Below, in pieces: positions 54,048-63,900 of a stretch of DNA of 64,000 bases. Below the pieces are notes generated by a model that saw only the letters and a program-made list of their open reading frames with translations, made no database searches and had not been told where the DNA came from. How positions within the stretch are numbered: position 1 is the stretch's first letter; every line of letters starts with the position of its first letter. Origin of the DNA: Flavobacterium pokkalii (GTDB lineage Bacteria; Bacteroidota; Bacteroidia; Flavobacteriales; Flavobacteriaceae); NCBI RefSeq assembly GCF_014596575.1, contig NZ_NASZ01000006.1, forward strand, positions 87,198-151,197, given 5' to 3'. The translations under genes were made by a program, and so were the position numbers.

Positions 54048-54818
54048 TTATTTTTCTGAGATACTTGCTCCTGAACTTGCCGATTTTTCAATTTGTTTAG
54101 GGGTGTTGTCGTATTCAATTTTACTGCCGCTACTGGCATCGGCTTTTAGACTTACAATAGGATGAATGCTTGTTTTGGAACCACTTGAAGCTTCTGCTTT
54201 TATGGTATTTGCCAATAAATCTTCCGCTTCAATTTTACTCGCGCTGGAAGTATTGGTTTCCAAATGAAGGGCCAAGCCTTTTAGGTGAATTTTGCTGGCG
54301 CTACTGGCTTCGGCATTGATTTCATCAAATTCTAAGTTGGTGTCTATTTTAGCCGCACTCGAAGCTTTCAGGCTAATATAATTTCCTTTTAAAATTCCTC
54401 TGGATTCTATCGTTGAAGCTGAGCTGGCTTCCAGTTCTTCAATATTTGGGATTTTTACGATTACTTTTTTGGTAGAAGCTTCTTTGGTAAAATTGCTTTT
54501 GTATCCGAAAAAAGAAAAACTGGTTTTGCTGGAACTTCCTGAAACGTACAAAGTACCGTTTTTAACTTTGGTGTTAATTTCGTCATGAAAACCTTTGTTG
54601 GTAATGACTCTTACTTCAGGATTATCAGATTGTTCGATAATTAAAGTTATGGCATTGCTGACATTGATTTTGTTAAATGATTCGTCAAAATGTCGGGATT
54701 CATTGCTAATACTTCCGGAATATTTGACTGTTTCATTTTTCTCATAATGCATGCAGGAACCCATTGCCAAAGCAGTCAGGAAAAGCAAAAAGTAATTTTT
54801 AAACTGAAGCGTTTTCAT
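54048..54818 (-). CDS. Head GIN domain (DUF2807) lipoprotein
   Basis: A 256-residue protein whose signal peptide ends in a lipobox (LTALAMGSCMHYE), so it is lipid-anchored. The body contains about ten copies of an ASSASK/ASSGSK turn (for example ASSASTIES, ASSAAKID, ASSASKIH, SSASKIEA, ASSGSKTS), one per beta-helix coil. Same family as the gene at 53127 but with Ser-rich loops. Placed 2 bp after the PspC gene, so it is part of that operon. Confidence 0.88.
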   Translation of the reverse strand: MKTLQFKNYFLLFLTALAMGSCMHYEKNETVKYSGSISNESRHFDESFNKINVSNAITLIIEQSDNPEVRVITNKGFHDEINTKVKNGTLYVSGSSSKTSFSFFGYKSNFTKEASTKKVIVKIPNIEELEASSASTIESRGILKGNYISLKASSAAKIDTNLEFDEINAEASSASKIHLKGLALHLETNTSSASKIEAEDLLANTIKAEASSGSKTSIHPIVSLKADASSGSKIEYDNTPKQIEKSASSGASISEK

Positions 54819-54820
54819 GA

Positions 54821-56512
54821 TTATTTGGTTTTAATTATGATTCCGTCTTTGTTTATTTTTAATTCTTTAATAGAAGTATTGTTGTTGATAACGGTGTCGG
54901 TTATCAGGTTTTGTTCTTCTGATTCTTCTGATTCGTTTTCTTCGTCAGGACAGTTAAGGCATTTGGCTTCAGTGTGTCCCACTTTGTATGCCGGTTCGTA
55001 AGCGTCATAATTTAAATCAAAGAAATCGTCGTCTGAACGGTCATAATCCTGTGCACTTTCTTCTACTTTAAAAATCGTTCCTTCGGTGAGGAATAGGCTG
55101 ATTTCAACATGTTGGTTTCGAAATTTGTTTTTCAAATCGGTTAACAGATAATTATCAAAAATCAGTTGGTTTCCGATGATTTTATAGTTGTAACGAATGC
55201 GGTCGGCATTTTGTCTGGCTTCTGCAAAAGATTCTCCTTTGGCTTCTTTTTCGATTTGAATGTAGCTGTAATTTTCGTTTGACTTTTTGATTCGAAAACG
55301 TACTTCATTCGAATAAATAATATTGTTATTGGTGGAATCGGTGGTGATTTTAAATTCGGTACGGTCATAAATATCTTTGGAAAAATAATCATTGTGTTTG
55401 AATTTTATTACCAGAGTGTCTTGTAGCGGGACGTTCAGGGTTTCTTTTTGAACAACGCGCCCGTCCATTGCAAAGGCTGAAGCTTGCTTGATTCCTAAAG
55501 AAGTTGCCAGTGCAACGGCAATAATCCAGATAGCGAGCAGGGTATATTTTGCAATTGCGCCAATCGATTTTGAGTTGGGAGCTAATAATTTAAAGCCTAA
55601 TAAGGTTAGGAAAAAGAACGGAATTCCAACCGCAAAAAACATTAGCAAACCGAAAACCCAAATAGGGTATTCGGTAAAGTTTCCGGTTTCTACAAAACTC
55701 TGCCAGGGAAAATCGATAAAGCTATTGGTCCCCAATGTGAATATTCCGATTAGCAGAATTGTTAAAGTTGCCAGACCGCCAATGATTAAAAGTACACCGA
55801 TAAATTTGGCGATAATTCCTAATACGCTCAGGATGAAATTTCCAAGTGAGTTTCCCACGCGATTTGCACCTTTTTTGATTTGATTGCCATATTTGTCGTA
55901 ATCGGCATTTTTAATTTTATCCGAAACAGATTCAAATTCTTCGCGAACTTTTTTTTCGATATTAGAAATATTTACGGGTTCGCCGGTCATTGCTATTTTT
56001 TCTGACGTGGTTCGGGCCTCTGGAGTTACAATCCAAAGAATGATATAAGCGATAAAACCTGTTCCAACTCCGGCAAATATTAGTAATACTAAGGCAATAC
56101 GAATCCAAACCACATCAATACCAAAATAATGACTTAATCCGGCCGCCACACCACCAATCATTCCTTTATCGCTGTCACGATACAGTTTTTTGCTTCTGTA
56201 ATTAGCGGAAGTATTTTGACTTTGATTTTCAAAAGCTTTAGGTTCGTCTTCAATAATGTAGTCTTCGGGTTGTCCCATGATGGCGATGATTTCGTCAACT
56301 TCTCTTAAACCTACTACATGTTTGTCGCTAATTTGTTTTTCATTCAATAATTCTGCAATACGGATTTCGATGTCTTTGATAATTTCGTCCTGACCGGATG
56401 AATTCTTTAAAGAACGTTTTATAGCATCAAAATAGCGCGAAAGTTTTTGGTATGCGTCTTCATCAATATGAAAAAACATTCCACCAAGATTTATGTTTAC
56501 AGTTTTGTTCAT
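54821..56512 (-). CDS. PspC-domain membrane protein
   Basis: A 563-residue protein. A cytoplasmic N-terminus (1-105) precedes the PspC domain KLYRDSDKGMIGGVAAGLSHYFGIDVVWIRIALVLLIFAGVGTGFIAYIILWIVTPE (109-165), then four further membrane segments (about 225-335) and a periplasmic C-terminal region of 220 residues. It resembles Bacteroidota PspC proteins that sit with PadR regulators and DUF2807 proteins and may respond to envelope stress. Its start overlaps the padR stop (ATGA). Confidence 0.9.
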   Translation of the reverse strand: MNKTVNINLGGMFFHIDEDAYQKLSRYFDAIKRSLKNSSGQDEIIKDIEIRIAELLNEKQISDKHVVGLREVDEIIAIMGQPEDYIIEDEPKAFENQSQNTSANYRSKKLYRDSDKGMIGGVAAGLSHYFGIDVVWIRIALVLLIFAGVGTGFIAYIILWIVTPEARTTSEKIAMTGEPVNISNIEKKVREEFESVSDKIKNADYDKYGNQIKKGANRVGNSLGNFILSVLGIIAKFIGVLLIIGGLATLTILLIGIFTLGTNSFIDFPWQSFVETGNFTEYPIWVFGLLMFFAVGIPFFFLTLLGFKLLAPNSKSIGAIAKYTLLAIWIIAVALATSLGIKQASAFAMDGRVVQKETLNVPLQDTLVIKFKHNDYFSKDIYDRTEFKITTDSTNNNIIYSNEVRFRIKKSNENYSYIQIEKEAKGESFAEARQNADRIRYNYKIIGNQLIFDNYLLTDLKNKFRNQHVEISLFLTEGTIFKVEESAQDYDRSDDDFFDLNYDAYEPAYKVGHTEAKCLNCPDEENESEESEEQNLITDTVINNNTSIKELKINKDGIIIKTK

Positions 56513-56847
56513 GACTCTGTGTTTTGGTTTGTGATTAGATTTACAGCATTGGATAATTCGGTCCAGGTGCCGTTAAGTTCGTCTAAGAAAGTTTGACCGT
56601 CTTCGGTTAAACCATAATATTTTCGGGGTGGTCCCGAGGTGGATTCTTCCCAGCGATAGGTTAATAATCCGTCGTTTTTTAATCGTGTGAGCAAAGGATA
56701 AATCGTTCCTTCCACGACTAATAATTTTGCGTTTTTTAATGTTTCTAATATTTCGGAGGTATAGGCATCTTGTTTTTTTAAAACTGATAAGATGCAAAAC
56801 TCGAGAACACCTTTACGCATCTGGGCTTTTGTGTTTTCAATGTTCAT
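56509..56847 (-). CDS. PadR-family transcriptional regulator
   Basis: A 112-residue winged-helix protein with the PadR pattern: KGVLEFCILSVLKKQDAYTSEILETLKNAKLLVVEGTIYPLLTRLKNDGLLTYRWEESTSGPPRKYYGLTEDG. It probably represses the operon padR-pspC-DUF2807 in response to an unknown ligand or stress. First gene of that operon. Confidence 0.95.
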   Translation of the reverse strand: MNIENTKAQMRKGVLEFCILSVLKKQDAYTSEILETLKNAKLLVVEGTIYPLLTRLKNDGLLTYRWEESTSGPPRKYYGLTEDGQTFLDELNGTWTELSNAVNLITNQNTES

Positions 56848-56860
56848 GATGTAAGGATGT

Positions 56861-57316
56861 TTACTTAATAAAGTTAATCGTTAAAGGATACTGATATTTT
56901 TCTCCGTTTGATGCATTTATTGCGGCAATGATAATTAGAAAAACTTCAATTATTTTAAAAATAAAAAAAATAACGATGCTAATAATGCCAATTGTTAATG
57001 CGATGTTGTTAGCCGCCCAATCGATATGGTTCAAAAAGAATTCGTGACGATTTATAATTTCAGGCAAATCCATGCTGCTGAAAATTGCCGTTGAAAAGGC
57101 TGGCACTGCAATTAAAATACAAATTAAGGAATAGACCAATAAACTAAGTTGAAAATTAATGATTTGTTTTCCATGAAAGTCTATTAGTTCGGACTTTTCT
57201 TTTTTACTACTCCAAATAATGATTGGAAAGATAAAATTTCCTAACGGAATAAGGTACTGAGATAGTGCGCTTAAATGGGTTAAGGCAGCTATGGTTTTGT
57301 CGTTTTTAGTTTCCAT
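56861..57316 (-). CDS. DUF4870 membrane protein
   Basis: A 151-residue protein from ATG 57316 (an in-frame ATG 30 bp upstream is less likely). DUF4870 text is clear: ALTHLSALSQYLIPLGNFIFPIIIWSSKKEKSELIDFHGKQIINFQLSLLVYSLI, then two further membrane segments. Function unknown; TM-rich small proteins of this kind often accompany stress genes. It lies 13 bp upstream of padR and probably starts the same operon. Confidence 0.85.
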   Translation of the reverse strand: METKNDKTIAALTHLSALSQYLIPLGNFIFPIIIWSSKKEKSELIDFHGKQIINFQLSLLVYSLICILIAVPAFSTAIFSSMDLPEIINRHEFFLNHIDWAANNIALTIGIISIVIFFIFKIIEVFLIIIAAINASNGEKYQYPLTINFIK

Positions 57317-57416
57317 CTTTTTAGGTTCTAGTAATTTCTTATACAAATATATGGCTAAAAACAGGTATTATGTATTGCAAAGTACTTAAAATTAACAAAA
57401 TATTAACTTTTTTAAA

Positions 57417-57450
57417 TTTGTTTAGACAAGTAGAAAATTTTGTATTTTTA
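57417..57450 (+). promoter_or_regulatory. Promoter of the DUF4442 gene
   Basis: TTTG at 57417-57420 and TATTTTTA at 57443-57450 fit the Bacteroidota -33/-7 pair with one mismatch, 20 bp before the start at 57470. Confidence 0.4.
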
Positions 57451-57469
57451 GTTTCAAATAAAGGGAAAA

Positions 57470-57922
57470 ATGAAATTTACCGCAGCTCAACTTAATCGTT
57501 TTTTATTATTTAAATTGCCTTCGGCTTACATTTGTGGTGTTAGGGTGAAGGAAATAACAGTTGAAAAATGTGTGGTATCGGTAAAACACCGATGGATTAA
57601 TCAAAATCCTTTTCGTTCCATGTATTTTGCAGTTCAGGCTATGGCGGCAGAGTTATCTACAGGAGCTTTGGTCATGTTGCATATTCAGCAAAGCAATCAA
57701 AATATAGCCATGTTAGTTGTAACGAATAAAAGTGTGTTTATGAAAAAAGCAACGGGCAGGATTACTTTTGTTTGTCAAAATACACATTTGATAGAAACAG
57801 CGATTCAAAAAACGATTGAAACCGGAGAAGGTCAAACTTTTTGGTTGAAATCTATTGGCGCGAATGAAAAAGGAGAACCCGTGTCGGAAATGGATTTTGA
57901 ATGGACAATTAAGCGAAAATAA
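57470..57922 (+). CDS. DUF4442 hotdog-fold protein
   Basis: A 150-residue protein with the DUF4442 pattern (LPSAYICGVRVKEITVEKCVVSVKHRWINQNPFRSMYFAVQAMAAELSTGALVM), related to thioesterase-type hotdog domains. It may act on acyl-CoA or acyl-carrier protein thioesters; no substrate can be inferred. Alone on the plus strand between two minus-strand groups, with its own promoter and terminator. Confidence 0.85.
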   Translation: MKFTAAQLNRFLLFKLPSAYICGVRVKEITVEKCVVSVKHRWINQNPFRSMYFAVQAMAAELSTGALVMLHIQQSNQNIAMLVVTNKSVFMKKATGRITFVCQNTHLIETAIQKTIETGEGQTFWLKSIGANEKGEPVSEMDFEWTIKRK

Positions 57923-57959
57923 AAAAACACTTCCATAAAAAAATTATGAAAGTGTTTTT
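57923..57959. terminator. Bidirectional terminator
   Basis: AAAAACACTTCCATAA and TTATGAAAGTGTTTTT pair as a long stem with A- and T-runs at both ends (57923-57959), between the DUF4442 gene and the convergent giant gene. Confidence 0.85.
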
Positions 57960-57983
57960 CGGGTTTAGGGTTTGGTTAATTTG

Positions 57984-60900
57984 CTATTTAATAATTATTT
58001 TTCGGCTAAAAGTTCCTTTATCCGTTTGTATTTGAACCAGATAAACAGCGGAACTCAGGTTTTTAATTGGAATTTGAATACTACTTTGTTTACCATCCGA
58101 AATTTTCCATTGGTTAATATTTTGTTTCAAAATATTGAATAAAGACACCGATTGGATGTTGACATCATTAAAGTAATTTTTAATATTCAACAGCTGATTT
58201 TCATTGGTGTAATAAACAATAATGCCGTTTTCTACCGGAGTTTCACTAATTGAAGTTGTTTGGTTTACAAATGTTACAGAAAAACGTTTGTTGTATTCCC
58301 CTGCTGGTAATGAAATGGTAAAATTGTCTTTTCGTAAATCGAAATATTTTTTAGAAACATTATCATAAAGATAAATGTCGAGCGAATTTGGAATGTTTTC
58401 CAAAGCGTCAATTTTGATAGTACTTTCTCCGTTGTCAGTGATTTTTATTCCCAAAGGAATAGTTTTGTCGCTGTTAAAATCAGGAATTCCCTGAATGATT
58501 AAAGGCTGATTTTCTAATTCCCAAAACATGTCATTTTCTTTAACGTCAATCATTCTGGCGTCGTAACCAAAATCAAATTGTTCGCTGGTATTAGGATCGG
58601 TTCCTACTAATATTTGACGGTGACTGCCAATAGGGGAATCAAATCCCAATCGGATTTTCATGCGCTTGTCAACTGTTTCTTTGGAAGCTATACTGTTTTT
58701 CTCATTGGTCACTTTCATAAAAATGGAGTTTCCGGATGCTTCTCTGACAAAGGCGCGCTGACTGTTTTGGAATATAAAAGTTCCGCCCTGAACATTGGCT
58801 CCTGAAGGCGCATCGATAAAAAATCCCTGACCCACCGGAATGTAACGTTGCGGGATTTTAGAACCTGTTGCTCCGTTATTTACATTTAGTGGATCATCGG
58901 CAACAGCAGCAACACCACCGGTTAACGTATAAGTGGCATAACCTCCTTCGTATTGAGCTAAAATATGATTATTAGACAACCCAAAGTGATCCCAGAAATA
59001 AATAGCTCCTCCAAAAGTGTTGGCTGTACCACGGCAACCGCTACAGTCTTTCATGTTGTCTTTGATAAATTCATCGGCATCCAAAGCACTCGGATAAGGA
59101 TTTCCAATTAAATAGGTTTGGTCAAGAGCAATAAACTTGCTGATTGTTCCGGAATTAGGTTTTCCGGTGTAAATATAATTTTGGAATGCGTCTATTGGAG
59201 CAGAACCTCCTGAGCCTTTCATTGAAAAACCATCCGCAACATTAATAAGTCCGGTACTGGATTTATATTGCCATTGCCAGTAATTATCCCAATTCGAATT
59301 AGAATCCGGAGTTAAAGAACTGTAAGTCCAAATCCATCGGTTACTAATTTTAATCGGACTTGTCAGTGATCCATCGGCAAAATAAGGACCGTCACCAAAA
59401 GTGATGGTTTTAGGATTGGCTGAATCGGTTCCGTCTCTTAAAATAGTAGCCATCGAATAAGAAGAATTATTAGCGGCACCTCTGTTGCTTACCGGAGACG
59501 ACCAATAGTTGTAATTGAAACTGTTTTGTTTCCCTTGTTGGTCTCTTTCTATGTAACCGGTACTGTTTTCTTCAAAAATACTTTCACTGAATTCTGTAGC
59601 ATTATAACGTTTTTGAACCAATTGCGATTCGCCTACCAAATCCATTTTTCCGTCTAACTTCAGATAGTGAGTAATCCATAAACCATGTCCGGGATTCGTT
59701 TCGTTTTGTGTTCCGGAATTGGTGATAATTAATTCATTAGACATTACAACAAGTCCTAAAAGAATCAAATCCTGACTGTTTGCCGTAATTTTATGATTGG
59801 TTTTTACAATATTCCAATCAATTGGCTGATTGTTAATTCCAAGGCTGTTGGGAACATCCCAAACATCATAATTAGTCCAGGTGTTATCAGTATCCCAGGT
59901 TTGATTAGAAACTCTGGAAGTATAAGGAATTGGAGCGGTTTGTTGTTCGCTCGAATTGATGTTATGCAATCTTCCGCTAACGCCTTTGTAAGCTGTTAAA
60001 TCTCCGCAATTCACATTCATACGATAATATCCGGCCAAGTCATTCCATAGTAAAGGATTGTCTTCAATTCCATTGCTGTCATTGTCAGTGCCGGAAATTC
60101 GTAACGGAATGACAACACCACCAACATCGCTTCCGGAGGCATCAATTTCCTGATTCATCATTTGTCTTATTTGTTCGACTCCTAAAGTTTTGTTCCAAAT
60201 TTTCACTTCGTCCATCCAACCGTAAAAATAATTGACAGGAATAGTAGTCGAAACTTGATCCATTGCACCTAAAAGGGCTTCCGTTGTACTGTTGGTTGCG
60301 GCAGGAGCGGCTCCGTTTTTGGTCGCTAATTGTAATCCGTCCACATATAATTTATAAGTAGCTCCGTCAAAAGTAACTGCGAGATGATACCATCTGCCGG
60401 TATTAATGGAATAAGATCCGGTTGTAATAGAATTAGCCCCGGAAGCATTGTAGTAATTGAATTGTACCTGACCATTTACAATACTTAAGTCATAACCTTT
60501 AGTATTGTTTCCGGCGTCTTTTCTTGAAATTACAGTTCGTGTGCCATTCACGGCATTAGGTTTTACCCATGTTTCAATACTAAAATTACCTGTCAGATTG
60601 TAATTATCTTTAAAAGAAACATAATCGTTATTTCCATCAAAATCAACGGATTTACAATCAATGAATGTGATGCTTTTTTCATCAAAACAACCGTTAGTGA
60701 GCGTCCATCTTAATACATAAGTTCCCGGATCGGCCGTAAAAATTGCATCGGGGTCGGTTGTACTGGAAAAAGTTGCCGAGTTACCACAGGAAGTGCTGGT
60801 AGCGCTTATAATAGACCAACTTCCGGTAATTCCTGTACCCGGATAATCGGTGTCACCTGATGCGGTATCCGGTACGGTATATAAATTGGCTTTCCAGGCT

Positions 60901-63900
60901 CCTTTGTTGTAATTGGTTACCGCTGTTTTAGTATTGTCGTAGGCATTTAGTTGAATACTGTTTTCCCCACAATTACTGGCTAAAGGAGCATAGTCTTCTC
61001 CGGCATAAGCCAAACTGGTATTCACATTGATAAAATTGGTTCCGGCATCGTTATCGGTTCTACAACCATTTACTAAAGTTGTTACTCCGTACTCTCTAAT
61101 TCCCGGTGTAACAGGAGTTACGGTTGCAGTGGTTCCTTTGGCAATTACATTACCATCTTCATCTGTCCATTCTAATTCATCATCAACCTGAGCAAAGGCA
61201 AAACCAACATCATCAATCGCCCAACCGCTGGCCAAGGTGTTTCCAATATTGCAACTAACGTTATCAGGATTCGGTATAGTAGAGCTGCTTACAGATCCGC
61301 AGCTTGTTGTACTTCCGTAAAATTTAAACATAACACGTAAACCGGAAAGACCTGCATATTGACCTAAGTTTAAAGTTGCCGGTAGTTTTCTAGGGTCTGT
61401 TCGACCGATACATTTATTTCCCGAACCTTTGGCTAGTTTAACCCCTGAAGTTGTTGTTCCTCCAGTTCTTGAATCGAAATCATAATTCTGGTTTGTGTTT
61501 AGTTTTACGGTATAAGTGTTTCCTGAATCAAAAGAAAGCCAGATTTCGCCATATCCTCCGTTACAGAAATAATAACTGGTATTGAAACTTAAAATAGCTT
61601 CACTAGAAGTCATCCCGATAGTGCTAAAAACTGGTGTTTCTAAAGAGGTATAGATGGTGTCATTTACTCGTATACCATGAGCTATAGCAAACTTAGTATT
61701 ATCAGTGGTATCATAGTTTATTCCACTAAAGGTAGCATTGCTATTTGAATTGGTTTCTTTCCATGTTTTTTCAGAACCATTATCACCACTTGCAGGGAAA
61801 TAGCCGTCTAAACCATCTACACGCCAACCATCTGGTTGGGCATAATTGAATTTACCTCCTTTACCAAATTGTCCGGCAGGTTGATCGTAAAAACTTTCGG
61901 CATTAATAGTTACCGAATCGCCTAAACAAATATCCAATGCCGAATGACTCACAATAATAGGAGGCTCATCTGGAGGTAAAAATCGAGCATAAGCTTCTGC
62001 AGATGTTTTTGTTATAGTTGTTATTTCACCGGTAACAGGATCAATTGCTTCTTCTGTGATTTTTAGTCGTACAAATGTATCGCTGGTTAATCCGGTTAAG
62101 GTGTATGTTAATAAACCGTCAGTATTTGGTATTGTGATCCAGGTTTCTCCATTGTCATTGGAGTATTCCCAAATCACAACATTTTCAGCTTGTAAGTTAT
62201 AGGTTCCGATAGCCTGCAATGTAAATTTGATATCTTTAGGTGTTGTTATTCCACCCGGGCAGGCAGTAACTTCAACAAGCGCACTTGGTGCTTGCGGATT
62301 ATCAGGAACCGGATTTACTATCACTCCGGTTAAATAGGTATTAAGATTTTTTGGTGGTTCTACTGTAACGGTTGCTGTACAGCTGCTGGTGTTGTTATTT
62401 ACATCGGTAACAGTTAAAGTAGTTGTGGCGGTGTAAATGTTTGGAGAATCATTAAATTGACTTGGTGAAACACTCATGGAAGCAATTCCGCAGGCATCAT
62501 TTGAACCATTATCAATATCTGAAGCTTTAATAGTGGCAACACGGGTAATTGCATCGACTACCACCACAAAGTTTTTACAGATTACAGTTGGAGGAGTGTT
62601 ATCAACAACGGTAATTACTGCATTACAACTGCTGCTGTTTCCTCCGTTATCATAAACAGTAAATACAACATTATTTGCTCCAATATTACTGCAGGTGAAG
62701 GCATTTGGAGTAACAGTCATATTGGCTATTCCGCAATTGTCAGAAGAACCATTATTAAGATCAGAAGCAGCCACATTTATGGTTCCATTGGAGCTTAAAT
62801 AAGCGGTATAGTTTTTACAAACCGCCGTTGGAGGAATATTGTCGGTTGCATTGATCTTAAACGTACAGCTACTTGTTCTGTTCGCATCGTCTGTAGCGGT
62901 TAAAGTTACAGTAGTTTGTGCAGCAGAGATAAGCGTTCCGGGGGCTGGACTTTGCGTAATAGTTATGTTGTTGTCGCAATTATCTGAGGAGGTCGCTAAT
63001 GAAGTATAATCCTGTAAGCTATATTGGCAATTATTGTTGAAAAATACGTTCTGATCTCCTGGGCAGCTTATAACTGGATTTTCATCGTCTATTACAGTGA
63101 TAATTTGGTCACAGGAAGCTGTTAAACCGGCGTTGTCAGTTACAGTCCAATTGATAGTGGTGTTTCCGGTAGGAAATTGATAAGTGTTAGTATTAATAAT
63201 AATACCTGAAACTCTGGCAATGACAGAAGAAATGCCACAGTTGTCACTGGTTATTGGAGTACCAACATTTACTGTAGTGGTACAATCACCTGTTCCGTCA
63301 GCACTTGTGTTAACTGTTTTGTTAGCGGAACAGTTTATTGTAGGAGGTATGTTATCGGTAACTCTAACTATTTGATTAGCAGTAGCCGTATTTCCTGAAG
63401 TATCGGTTACAGTCCAAACAACTGTTGTGTTACCTAATGGATAGGTTGTTGATGGATGGTTATTTGTTACCGAAGCAACGGCGCAATTGTCTGAAGTAAT
63501 TGGTAAACCCAAACTAACTCCGGTCGCTGTACATGCTGTATTTGTAGTGGTATTTATAGTTGGAGGGGCTGTTATAGTTGGTTTGATATTGTCAATTACG
63601 GTTATTGTTTTTGAACCCGTAGTGGTATTTCCTGCAGCATCGGTTACAGTGTAATCAATAGTGGTGATTCCTTTGTTAAAAGTATACGTTCCAACTTGAC
63701 CATTAGTAGGTGTATTGGTAGTTGCTCCACTAAGTGTATAAGAAATAGTTGCACCAGAACAATTATCTGAGAAAACAGCATTAGTTACTATTACCGAAGC
63801 AGTACAAACTCCGGCAGAGGTATTAGCACTTTGATTAATTCCAGTATTCAGCACTGGATTGGTAGTATCTTTAGCAGTAAGCACCACTATTTTCGAATCT